A stretch of DNA of 64,000 nucleotides from Anaerolineae bacterium (GTDB taxonomy: Bacteria; Chloroflexota; Anaerolineae; Aggregatilineales; Phototrophicaceae): NCBI GenBank assembly GCA_022843745.1, contig JALHNB010000030.1:22001-86000 (forward strand), read 5' to 3'. A program made the position numbers and the translations under genes. Below, one piece after another: positions 41,499-49,776 of this stretch. The notes beneath the pieces are model-generated. The model had not been told where the DNA came from and ran no database searches. It was given only the letters and a program-made list of their open reading frames with translations. Within the stretch, counting starts at the first letter, position 1. Each line of letters begins with the position of its first letter.

Positions 41499-42448
41499 TG
41501 CTCGAAGTACGCGGTTTATCCGTCGATTACTTATCCAACGGAACGGCTTTGCACGCTGTCGAAAATGTCAGTTTCAAAGTTGAAAAGGGGCGCTCCATAG
41601 GGTTGGTGGGAGAGTCTGGTTGCGGCAAAACAACGACGATGCTGTCACTGCTGCGGCTGCTCCCCGCCGACGGACGGATCGTAAGCGGGCAAATTCTGTA
41701 CGATGGTATGGACTTGCTGCAACTTTCTGAGCATGAGATGCGCGGTTATCGCTGGAACAGGATCGCAATCGTATTTCAGGGCGCGATGAATGCGCTCAAT
41801 CCGGTGCGCAAAATCGGCGACCAAATTGCTGAGGCTATCCAGCTTCATGATCGGCTTGATAATCGGGAAACGCGGCAGCGCGTGGGTGAGTTGATGGAAA
41901 TGGTCGGCATCGCGCCGGAACGCGCCCGACAATATCCGCACCAGTTCAGCGGTGGGATGCGTCAGCGGGCGATGATCGCGATGTCGCTGGCCTGTAACCC
42001 CGATATTCTGATTGCCGATGAGCCGACCACCGCGCTCGATGTCATGATCCAGGCGCAAATTCTTGATTTACTCCAGCAGCTACAATCGCAGTTGGGACTC
42101 TCTATTGTTCTTGTGACTCACGATTTGGGCGTTGTCGCGGAATTGTGTGATGATGTGCTGGTGATGTACGGCGGAAAAGTTGCTGAATATGGTGATGTCG
42201 ATACGATTTTCAATAACCCGGCTCATCCTTATACGCGCCGCTTACTGGAAGCGTTCCCGGATGTCGATTCGCCAACTTCGACTCTGGCATCCATTCCAGG
42301 GTATCCGCCCCCCCTCGACAATCTACCTGCCGGATGCCGATTCGAGCCGCGCTGCTACCGCAAAACTGACTTATGTACAGCGGTCAGCCCGGATGTGATT
42401 GAAATAAAACCTCGTCATTTTGTTGCTTGTCATCACGCGGAGGAATAA
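41498..42448 (+). CDS. Peptide ABC transporter ATP-binding protein DppD-like
   Basis: 316 residues. Walker A GESGCGKTT, Q-loop IVFQGAMNALNPV, signature FSGGMRQRAMIAMSLA, Walker B ILIADEPTTALD and the H-loop LVTHDLGVVAE. The C-terminal extension GCRFEPRCYRKTDLC carries the cysteines of the oligopeptide-ATPase C-terminal domain (often an Fe-S site). It works as a heterodimer with the DppF-like ATPase, which begins 5 bp downstream. Confidence 0.95.
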   Translation: MLEVRGLSVDYLSNGTALHAVENVSFKVEKGRSIGLVGESGCGKTTTMLSLLRLLPADGRIVSGQILYDGMDLLQLSEHEMRGYRWNRIAIVFQGAMNALNPVRKIGDQIAEAIQLHDRLDNRETRQRVGELMEMVGIAPERARQYPHQFSGGMRQRAMIAMSLACNPDILIADEPTTALDVMIQAQILDLLQQLQSQLGLSIVLVTHDLGVVAELCDDVLVMYGGKVAEYGDVDTIFNNPAHPYTRRLLEAFPDVDSPTSTLASIPGYPPPLDNLPAGCRFEPRCYRKTDLCTAVSPDVIEIKPRHFVACHHAEE

Positions 42449-42453
42449 CCATT

Positions 42454-43527
42454 GTGGAAGCCGAAGACCCACTAGAACGTATCCTGCAAGTTTCGAACTT
42501 GCGAAAGCTCTATCCCGTTTCACGAGGGATAATGGATGTCCTCACCCGGCAGCCTCGCCGTTATGTCCATGCTGTGGACGATGTCAGCTTTTCTCTTCAA
42601 AAAGGCGAAATTCTCGGATTAGTTGGTGAATCCGGCTCTGGAAAGACCACAGTCGCCATGAGCGCAATGGGTTTACTTGACCCAAGTGAGGGCAAAATCC
42701 TCTTCAACGGCGAGGATATGCGCGATCTTTCGCGTGGAAAGCAGCGTTTAAAACTGCGGCGTGAAATCCAGATGGTGTTTCAAGACCCGTATGAAGCACT
42801 CAACCCACGCCAGAAAGTGTTCAGCATCATTGCCGAGCCGCTGGAAGTTCATGGACTGACGCGTAGCTGGGAAGAGAAAGTTGAAAAGGTTAAAGCAGCA
42901 TTATCCGCCGCAGGCTTAAAACCTGCCGAGAATTATTTTGATCGCTACCCGGAAGAATTATCTGGCGGTCAACGCCAGCGTGTGGTCATCGCGGGGGCGC
43001 TTATCCTGAATCCCAAGTTACTGGTGGCGGATGAACCTGTTTCGATGCTCGATGTTTCGATTCGTGCCGAAATTCTCAGTCTTTTGCGTGAGCTGCGCGA
43101 TCAACGAGGGATCAGTATTCTGTATATCACGCATGATTTAGCGACAGCTGGATTTTTTACGGATCGGATTGCCGTCATGTACCTGGGGCGCATTGTCGAA
43201 ATCGGCCCGACTTCCCAGGTGTTGACCAATCCACAGCATCCTTATACGCGAGCACTGCTTTCGGTGATGCCTGTGCCGAACCCCCGCCGCCGCCGCCAAC
43301 GGCAAATTTTGCACGGTGAAATTCCGAATCCGATTAATCTGCCTACAGGCTGCCGTTTCCACCCGCGCTGCCCGGATGCGATTGGACGCTGCCGTCAGGT
43401 TGACCCGCAGTTACAAACGGTTGGCGCACAGCACACCGCCGCCTGCATTCGTCTGGACGAAATCCACGCTGAAGATAAGGAAAACAAGGAAAAAGTTGAA
43501 CATGCCTACCAGCGATCATTACCTTGA
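42454..43527 (+). CDS. Peptide ABC transporter ATP-binding protein DppF-like
   Basis: 357 residues from GTG at 42454, chosen for the GGAGG 10 nt upstream and the 5-bp gap from dppD; an earlier start would overlap that gene. Walker A GESGSGKTT, Q-loop MVFQDPYEALNPRQ, signature LSGGQRQRVVIAGAL, Walker B LLVADEPVSMLD and H-loop ITHDLATAG. The C-terminal domain GCRFHPRCPDAIGRC has the family cysteines. Its 3' end overlaps the S9 peptidase start by 26 bp, tying the peptidase to the importer. Confidence 0.95.
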   Translation: MEAEDPLERILQVSNLRKLYPVSRGIMDVLTRQPRRYVHAVDDVSFSLQKGEILGLVGESGSGKTTVAMSAMGLLDPSEGKILFNGEDMRDLSRGKQRLKLRREIQMVFQDPYEALNPRQKVFSIIAEPLEVHGLTRSWEEKVEKVKAALSAAGLKPAENYFDRYPEELSGGQRQRVVIAGALILNPKLLVADEPVSMLDVSIRAEILSLLRELRDQRGISILYITHDLATAGFFTDRIAVMYLGRIVEIGPTSQVLTNPQHPYTRALLSVMPVPNPRRRRQRQILHGEIPNPINLPTGCRFHPRCPDAIGRCRQVDPQLQTVGAQHTAACIRLDEIHAEDKENKEKVEHAYQRSLP

Positions 43528-45340
43528 CCACCTACTTTCACTGCCAAAGCTCTATGGCTCAGGCGCGTCCCCGGATGGCAAATGGATCGCCTGGGTGTGG
43601 GCGGGAATCGGGGCGACGATGGATGTTTACGCCGCGCCAACCGACGGATCGACACCGCCAATTTGCCTGACGCAGGGGTATCAGAGACAGGATAGCTGGC
43701 TGGTTTCATGGTCGCAGGATAGTCAGGCCGTTGTGGTGGCGCAGGATCATGATGGTGATGAACGTGCGCGACTTTTCTGCGTCGATCTGACACAGCCGGG
43801 AGTCATGCAACCGCTGACGGAGGAATCGCCACAATATTATTTGCGCGGTGGGCAGCTTCATCCGAATGGTCGCTGGTTAGTTTATGCGGCAAATTTCGAT
43901 ACCGCTACAGGGCAGGAAATTGAGCCGTCTTATGTGTATCGCCACGATTTGCAGACCAGTGAGCGTGTCGCCTTAGCTCGCCCATTGAAGGCCTGTTATT
44001 ACGCGCCGTCATTGAACGCGCAGGGAACGCACATTCTGTATAATCGTAAGGATTTGCACCCGGCAGGCTATCCACTGTGGATGGTCGATATTGAAGGCCA
44101 GCAAGACCGCGAAATTCTGAATGTCGGCGATGACATGAAAGTGACTGGCTCATGGCTAGCGGATGGTCGGCGCGTACTGGTGATGGCTGAAACGCAGACT
44201 CATTTTAAGGTCGGCATCTGGGACGAGACGAACGCGGTGCGCTGGTTGATTGACGACCCGAATCGCAATATTGATAACGCCTATGTGCCACATGGCAGCG
44301 ATCAGGCAGTGATTGTTGAGATCAAGGATGCGCGGGTGAAAGCGTCTTTGCTACATGTCGAGACGGGTGAAGAAACACATCTGCCGGAGCTTTCGGGCAA
44401 TTTGCTTCCGGTAGCGCCTGTTAGCGGAGATGAATGGATCGGCGAATTTTATAGTTCGCAGCAGCCGAGGGACATTGTGCGTTTTTCAGTCGCCAATCCT
44501 CAGCCGGAATCGTTTATCAGCCTGACGCGCGTGTGGGAAAAGACCTCTGTGCGGGCAGAACAGCTTGTCGCAGCGGAGGATTTTCGCTGGAAATCAGTTG
44601 ATGGGCTGTTGATTCAAGGCTGGCTGTATCGACCGAACGCAGAGGCGAAAGGCACGATTGTCTATGTTCATGGCGGCCCCACATGGCACAGCGAAAATAA
44701 TCTCAATTACCAGATTCAATATTTCGTCTCACAGGGTTTTAACGTCCTTGATCCCAATTATCGCGGCAGTACGGGTTTTAGCCGTGCGTTTCAGGAAGCG
44801 ATCAAGGAAGATGGCTGGGGCGGGCGTGAACAAGAGGATATTCGCACCGGGATCGAAGCACTGATTGCTGCGGGAATCGCGAAATCCGGCAAAGTTGGCA
44901 TCACAGGGACAAGCTACGGCGGCTACTCGTCGTGGTGCGGCATTACCCGTTTTGCGCCGGAAATACTGGCAGCTTCCGCGCCGATTTGCGGGATGACCAA
45001 TCTGGTAGTCGATTACCAGACCACGCGCCCGGACTTACGCCCGTATAGTGAAGAAATGATAGGTGGTAGCCCCGACCAAGTGCCGGAACGCTATCATAAA
45101 GCCTCGCCGATTAATTATGTGTCGAATATCAAAGGGCGGCTGTTGATCGTCCAGGGTTTGCAAGACCCGAACGTGACACCGACAAATGTTCAGGTGGTGA
45201 AAGAGAAGCTAGACCAGTCAGGAATCGAGCATCAGATTCTGGCGTTTGATGATGAAGGTCATGGAATCGGACGTCCGAAAAATCAAAAAACGCTGTGTTT
45301 GCGCTTGTCCGAGTTTTTTAGCGAGGCGTTTGAAGCTTAA
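43502..45340 (+). CDS. S9 family prolyl-oligopeptidase-type peptidase
   Basis: 612 residues from ATG at 43502 (AAGGAAAAAG upstream); the long frame back to 43316 is only overlap with dppF. An N-terminal beta-propeller (GSGASPDGKWIAWVWAG, SWSQDSQAVVVAQDHDGDE) is followed by an alpha/beta-hydrolase domain with Ser471 in GTSYGGYSS, Asp in QGLQDPNVTP and His in DDEGHGIG. HGGPTWHSENN is the oxyanion region. No signal peptide: cytoplasmic cleavage of imported short peptides, in keeping with its place at the end of the peptide importer operon. Dipeptidyl- or acylaminoacyl-peptidase specificity cannot be told apart here. Confidence 0.93.
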   Translation: MPTSDHYLDHLLSLPKLYGSGASPDGKWIAWVWAGIGATMDVYAAPTDGSTPPICLTQGYQRQDSWLVSWSQDSQAVVVAQDHDGDERARLFCVDLTQPGVMQPLTEESPQYYLRGGQLHPNGRWLVYAANFDTATGQEIEPSYVYRHDLQTSERVALARPLKACYYAPSLNAQGTHILYNRKDLHPAGYPLWMVDIEGQQDREILNVGDDMKVTGSWLADGRRVLVMAETQTHFKVGIWDETNAVRWLIDDPNRNIDNAYVPHGSDQAVIVEIKDARVKASLLHVETGEETHLPELSGNLLPVAPVSGDEWIGEFYSSQQPRDIVRFSVANPQPESFISLTRVWEKTSVRAEQLVAAEDFRWKSVDGLLIQGWLYRPNAEAKGTIVYVHGGPTWHSENNLNYQIQYFVSQGFNVLDPNYRGSTGFSRAFQEAIKEDGWGGREQEDIRTGIEALIAAGIAKSGKVGITGTSYGGYSSWCGITRFAPEILAASAPICGMTNLVVDYQTTRPDLRPYSEEMIGGSPDQVPERYHKASPINYVSNIKGRLLIVQGLQDPNVTPTNVQVVKEKLDQSGIEHQILAFDDEGHGIGRPKNQKTLCLRLSEFFSEAFEA

Positions 45341-45444
45341 GAAATGAGACTTCGGTACTAATTTCTGCGACTTTTGCGACATTCAGCACCTTGAGACGGT
45401 ATAGCGGCTAACACATCCCGGAATACCTTTTTAAGGAGAATCCT

Positions 45445-46281
45445 GTGGCTACGAAATCCCGCTTACGCTTTTTCTTCATTTTCAGCTTATTCGCGTTATT
45501 GTTATCGTTTTCCATCGTGCAGGGCTTGCTCGCGCAGGATACCGTGCCCGCGGCAAATCTGGTGACAATTGAAGGGCCAGTTCAGTCTATTGGCGGTAAT
45601 GCGATCACCATTTCAGGCATTAATATTCAGATCAATCCGAATGATCCAGTTTGGGCGAATCTTCAGGTCGGTGATGTCGTCCGCGTCCAGGCGAACACGG
45701 TTGAACAGGATGACGATACAGTTGTCCTGGTGGCGGTCATCATTATCATCGTGATTGATGGGGATACCGCTACGCCTACGCCAGAGGCCACTTCTGAGGC
45801 GACACCGGAGATTACCCCAGAAGCGACCCCGGAAGCAACGTCAGAAACTACCCCAGAAGCGACTCCTGATCCTGATGATGACGATGTACCCGTCATCATT
45901 GTGATTGAAGGGCCTGTCCAGGCAATCAACGTCAATATCATCACGATTTATAACATCAATATTCAAGTCGATGCGGATGATCCGATCCTGACGGTTATTC
46001 AAATCGGCGATATTGTCCGCATTGAAGGTAGTATCTTGGATGACGACGATGACGATGGTGATACGACGATTGTCATCATCGCTGTGACTATCGTGATTAT
46101 CAATGTCGATGTCGTGATCGTCGATGGGAATGTCTGGCGCGATAGTGGCAATTGCAGCAACCCGCCGCCGCCCTGGGCACCTGCGAACGGATGGCGACGA
46201 CGCTGCGAGAATCCATCCCCAGGTGGTTCTGGTATGGGGGGGATGGGCATGGGAATGGGCGGTAGTGGCAGTGGCTCGTAA
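45445..46281 (+). CDS. Secreted protein with two beta-rich repeats and NPPPPWAPANGW motif
   Basis: 278 residues from GTG at 45445 (AAGGAG 6 nt upstream). Signal peptide (FFFIFSLFALLLSFSIVQGLL, cleavage near LAQ-D). Two copies of a strand-rich module: first copy IEGPVQSIGGNAITISGINI with QVGDVVRVQ, second IEGPVQAINVNIITIYNINI with QIGDIVRIEG. A linker of Thr-Pro-Glu-Ala repeats separates them. The modules resemble OB-like DUF5666 domains. The tail is WRDSGNC-S-NPPPPWAPANGW followed by RRRCENP and a Gly/Met/Ser end. The same module and tail recur in the anti-sigma-type protein at 49769. Acidic Asp runs may bind metal. Function unknown; exported. Confidence 0.85.
   Translation: MATKSRLRFFFIFSLFALLLSFSIVQGLLAQDTVPAANLVTIEGPVQSIGGNAITISGINIQINPNDPVWANLQVGDVVRVQANTVEQDDDTVVLVAVIIIIVIDGDTATPTPEATSEATPEITPEATPEATSETTPEATPDPDDDDVPVIIVIEGPVQAINVNIITIYNINIQVDADDPILTVIQIGDIVRIEGSILDDDDDDGDTTIVIIAVTIVIINVDVVIVDGNVWRDSGNCSNPPPPWAPANGWRRRCENPSPGGSGMGGMGMGMGGSGSGS
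45772..45870 (+). repeat. Thr-Pro-Glu-Ala coding repeat
   Basis: Tandem degenerate units coding for (E/S)ATPEATxE-type residues make the linker between the two modules of the secreted protein; typical disordered extracellular linker. Confidence 0.7.
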
Positions 46282-46337
46282 CCCAGTCTTCATCAAAATC
46301 TAATCCAAACATTATAACAAATGGAGGGCGCATTGAT

Positions 46338-48689
46338 TTGCACCCTCTATCAACTTATCAGGATGGGGATATGGATTCTGCTCAATACGATTCTGCGCTG
46401 AGATATGTTGAGGCACAGGTGCAAGTTAACACTGTGACGAAGGGGATAAGCGGTTGTGTGCAACTCGCAATTCCCGTTCATGCGCAAAAAGTTGCTCGGA
46501 TACTGACGATAATTGCGCTGTGTCTGGCGTTATTCAGTATCGGTGCCAGAACTATTGAGGAAGTGATTGGCGAGGAAAACCTAAGCGCTCTGGTATTTAA
46601 TTTCCTTTGGGCGCTGGGTGTGGATCATGAAGAAAGTATTCCCACCTGGTATTCGACTGTGCTGCTATTCGGCTGCGCGGGATTATTGGGCATCATCGCA
46701 TTGGCTAAGCGCGGCAGTCAGGATCGCTTCGCGCGTCATTGGATTGGGCTGGCAATCATCTTCTTATATCTCTCGATGGATGAGGGTGCGGCGCTGCATG
46801 AAATTTTCACCAGACCGATGCGAGAATTGTTTGCCGCGACAGGTGTTTTGTTTTTCGCCTGGGTCATCATCGGTATACCTCTGGTGCTGATTTTCGCGGT
46901 GGCGTACCTGCGATTTTTAGTGCATCTGCCTGCGCGGATTCGTAACCTGTTTATCATGGCCGGCATGATGTATGTCGGTGGGGCAGTTGTTGTCGAAGGC
47001 ATTGCTGCGAACCAGTGGTACCTCAATGATGGTAGTACGCTTTTCTACTCGGCGATCAGCTCCGTTGAAGAATTTTTTGAGATGACTGGCGTGATTGTGC
47101 TGATTTATGCGCTTTTGTCCTATGTCGGACGCGCACAGGTTGAGGTAGATCTTTCGGGCGGGGCAGGCACTCAGGCTATCCAAAATGCACTCTCGCCAGT
47201 GGAAATTGGTCGCTCGATTGTTCAAACCCTGAGTCGTCCGGCTGTCATCGTCTTTTTCGGCGGCGTGAATTTGATTTTGATTCAGTGGGTACTGGTGCGC
47301 GAATTAACGGCCTTGCTGATGGGGACTGAACTCGTCATTTTGCTGGTGAGTGTCGCCTACTTCAGCGGTTTATCCATCGGCTATAAGCTGGCGGGACGTA
47401 TACCGCGAAGCTGGCTTGTGCCACTGGGGATCGCAACGCTTGTGCTGCATATCACGCTGCCAATCTGGTTTCGGTTGCTGGTTGCCGGGCTGGATTCGAT
47501 AGGTGCGTTTGGAGCAGCGTACTTAGCCCTGCCTGTTTTAACGCCATTTATCGTGTCGGCATTTTATAGCATGTTTCTGCCGCTGTTTGCGGATAACCAT
47601 GAAGGCGCTCTGCCAAAGCTGTATGCGCTGGAGTTGTTTGGCTCTGTGGCGGGCGTTCTGGTTCTGGTGGTGCTGGGTGGGTTCGGCTTGCAGACCGTTT
47701 ATGTTGTTTACAGCGCTGGGCTTTTGCTGATTCTTTTAGCGCTGGGGCTGCGCCGGATGTTGGTCAGCGTATTGGCTGTGGGTACGGTTGGATGGCTCAT
47801 GTTTCTGCCAGGAGCGCATTTCTGGAGTAACGCGCTGTGGTTTGAGCAGGTGCAGGATTTGCCATCGGGAACGCAAACGCTTTTCTCCGGCTACAGTCCT
47901 TATCAAAAAGTGGATGTGCTGGAAACAACCGATGGAGTCCGTTATCTTTTCCTCGATAGCCTTGAACACTTTGGCGGGGGGGGTACGACGAGGCTGGATA
48001 TTGTCGCCGGGCAGATACCCGCTTCGCTGCTTTCGCCGGACAACGCTTTGGTGCTTGGCGCGGGGTCGATGGAAATGGCCGCGTTTATCGCCGAACATGC
48101 GGGGCATGTCACTACCGTAGAAATTGACCCGATGGTCGTGGATGCCAGCCTTCAATATTTCACGCGGGTCAATCACATGGATACGCTCACCAACCGCACT
48201 GTGATTATTGATGATGCTAAACATTTTCTCGCCAATACCGATGGGCAGTACGATATGATCGCCAGCGCTCTGCCTGCTGCCTATAATCTTCAGACGGCGA
48301 CGCTGTATTCCGAGCCATTTTATCTGATGATCGCGCAGCGCCTTGCGCCAAATGGCGTATTGGTCGCCAATATGACCAGCCCGTTCAGCCTGGATGATCC
48401 AGTATCGCGCCGGATTGCAGCAGGGCTGCTGCGGACATTCGATGATGTGATGATCGTGACAGCCGATTCTGTAGGCTGGAGTTTTGCTTACGCGGGCGAT
48501 AATCTGCCGTTTGATACAGCAGCAGTTGAAGCAGCTTTACGTGAAAGTGGTGAGGTCAAATATGTGATTTATGACACGCCCGCTGTGCGCGCCCTCACTG
48601 GCGATGCGCAGCCCATCACGCTTGATTCAATGGATATTGTCCTGCAAATCAGCGCGGACTGGATTGCAGAACGCTTAGGTTGGAGGTAA
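46338..48689 (+). CDS. Membrane protein with degenerate spermidine-synthase-like C-terminal domain
   Basis: 783 residues from TTG at 46338, with GGAGGG 9 nt upstream; ATG at 46371 is an alternative. N-terminal two thirds: about fourteen hydrophobic helices. C-terminal third (from about 510) is a class I methyltransferase/spermidine-synthase fold: VLGAGSMEMAAFIAEH (nucleotide loop), VTTVEIDPMVVDA (acidic binding residue) and IIDDAKHFL. The next strand reads YDMIASALPAAYN where active aminopropyltransferases have YDVIIxDxxDP, so both catalytic Asp are gone. It is thus probably not a polyamine synthase and may be a sensor or a transporter-associated protein. It lies between the secreted repeat protein and a small membrane protein. 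Confidence 0.8.
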   Translation: MHPLSTYQDGDMDSAQYDSALRYVEAQVQVNTVTKGISGCVQLAIPVHAQKVARILTIIALCLALFSIGARTIEEVIGEENLSALVFNFLWALGVDHEESIPTWYSTVLLFGCAGLLGIIALAKRGSQDRFARHWIGLAIIFLYLSMDEGAALHEIFTRPMRELFAATGVLFFAWVIIGIPLVLIFAVAYLRFLVHLPARIRNLFIMAGMMYVGGAVVVEGIAANQWYLNDGSTLFYSAISSVEEFFEMTGVIVLIYALLSYVGRAQVEVDLSGGAGTQAIQNALSPVEIGRSIVQTLSRPAVIVFFGGVNLILIQWVLVRELTALLMGTELVILLVSVAYFSGLSIGYKLAGRIPRSWLVPLGIATLVLHITLPIWFRLLVAGLDSIGAFGAAYLALPVLTPFIVSAFYSMFLPLFADNHEGALPKLYALELFGSVAGVLVLVVLGGFGLQTVYVVYSAGLLLILLALGLRRMLVSVLAVGTVGWLMFLPGAHFWSNALWFEQVQDLPSGTQTLFSGYSPYQKVDVLETTDGVRYLFLDSLEHFGGGGTTRLDIVAGQIPASLLSPDNALVLGAGSMEMAAFIAEHAGHVTTVEIDPMVVDASLQYFTRVNHMDTLTNRTVIIDDAKHFLANTDGQYDMIASALPAAYNLQTATLYSEPFYLMIAQRLAPNGVLVANMTSPFSLDDPVSRRIAAGLLRTFDDVMIVTADSVGWSFAYAGDNLPFDTAAVEAALRESGEVKYVIYDTPAVRALTGDAQPITLDSMDIVLQISADWIAERLGWR

Positions 48690-48691
48690 TG

Positions 48692-49204
48692 ATGCTGGGA
48701 CAGCGTGTTCGAGGTGTTTATCCATCTATCGTCGGTTTGCTGCTGGGGTTGTTGCAGACCGGACTGTTTTTTCAGTTAGCCTTTACACTGTCGTCGGGCT
48801 TCGATACATTTTTACTGATAACGCTTTGCTGGCTGTTCGGCAGCTTATTGGGTGTTCTGTATATCGCTCGACTGTCGTTTGATTTACGAGTCTTTTTAAT
48901 CCTGGCGTTGATAGCTTATTTCGCTTGTGCGGCGTTATTGGATTTTTTACCGTTCAATACAGCTTTATGGCCGCTTTACGCCGTACTCATCATGGTATCG
49001 GGCATATACCCCGGCGTATTTTTCGCACGGGCTTCGCTGCACTATCGCGCAGGCGATCTGTTTTTTCGCGAGAATAACGGCTTTATCCTGGGGTTAGTCT
49101 TGGGGACATTGGCGTTTATGCTTGTGGGGCGTTTGGCTCTATGGGCGCTGCCCGTGTTAGCGGCCTGCTTTATTTTTCTGATGGGTGATTCAGTGAGGGA
49201 ATGA
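48692..49204 (+). CDS. Small multi-spanning membrane protein
   Basis: 170 residues from ATG at 48692 (GGAGG 5 nt upstream; ATG at 48689 overlaps the upstream stop). Five or six predicted membrane helices, for example GLLLGLLQTGLFFQLAFTL, FLILALIAYFACAALL, LYAVLIMVSGIYPGVFFA and FILGLVLGTLAFMLVG. I do not recognise the family. Some similarity in style to the N-terminal half of membrane spermidine-synthase-like proteins (SGIYPGVFFARAS). Its stop overlaps the sigma-factor start (ATGA at 49201-49204), so it is co-translated with it. Confidence 0.82.
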   Translation: MLGQRVRGVYPSIVGLLLGLLQTGLFFQLAFTLSSGFDTFLLITLCWLFGSLLGVLYIARLSFDLRVFLILALIAYFACAALLDFLPFNTALWPLYAVLIMVSGIYPGVFFARASLHYRAGDLFFRENNGFILGLVLGTLAFMLVGRLALWALPVLAACFIFLMGDSVRE

Positions 49205-49776
49205 ACAATGTGCAGTCGGTAAACATCCAGCACATCATTCAACGCGCAAAGAAGGGTGATACTGAGGCGGTTACTGCGCTTTATCAGCAGTATGCGCCAG
49301 TTATTTATCGCTATGTTGCTTATCGCGCACCGTCAACAACCGATGCGGAAGACCTGACCGCTGAGGTTTTTCTCAAAATGGTGGAGGGGCTGCCAGCTTA
49401 TCGCCTGACGGGCGTGCCGTTTGAGGCGTGGCTTTATCGCATCGCCGCCGCGCGTGTAGCTGATTTTTACCGTCGCAAAAAACCCATCAGCGAATTGTCC
49501 GAAAGCCTGACCGATAGCAGACCTCTCCCGGAAGATGCGCTTCAAACTGCTCAGGAGCTTGATAATCTACGGCGTGTACTTCGGCAGTTTAGCGAAGAAG
49601 AACAAAATATCCTCATCCTGCGTTTTGTGGAGCGCAAAAGTCATAAAGATGTTGCTGAAATCATAGGGAAAAGCGTTACGGCAGTGAAATCTGTCCAGCA
49701 TCGTGCGCTTATTCAATTGGCAAGATTATTCGGGGAAGAAAAAGTGCGGCATTACTTGCGAGGTGAACATGAGTGA
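49201..49776 (+). CDS. ECF-type sigma-70 family RNA polymerase sigma factor
   Basis: 191 residues. Region 2 (about 10-85) has ALYQQYAPVIYRYVAYR, then DAEDLTAEVFLKMVEGL and FEAWLYRIAAARVADFYRR, the -10 recognition part. Region 4 (about 125-180) has FSEEEQNILILRFVERKSHK, DVAEIIGKSVTAVKSVQHRA (HTH). No region 3, as in ECF factors. It overlaps the gene before by 4 nt and the membrane partner after it by 8 nt, so sigma and anti-sigma are made together. Target genes probably include this locus. Confidence 0.94.
   Translation: MNNVQSVNIQHIIQRAKKGDTEAVTALYQQYAPVIYRYVAYRAPSTTDAEDLTAEVFLKMVEGLPAYRLTGVPFEAWLYRIAAARVADFYRRKKPISELSESLTDSRPLPEDALQTAQELDNLRRVLRQFSEEEQNILILRFVERKSHKDVAEIIGKSVTAVKSVQHRALIQLARLFGEEKVRHYLRGEHE

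Noticed and set aside
45663..46333. Several minus-strand ORFs opposite the Asp/Thr/Pro-rich secreted protein
   Set aside because: They are mirror products of low-complexity codons (Ser/Val/Asp repeats), lack ribosome sites and lie entirely inside a supported gene.
46736..47225. Minus-strand ORFs inside the membrane spermidine-synthase-like gene
   Set aside because: Shadow frames of hydrophobic codons; no start signals or motifs.
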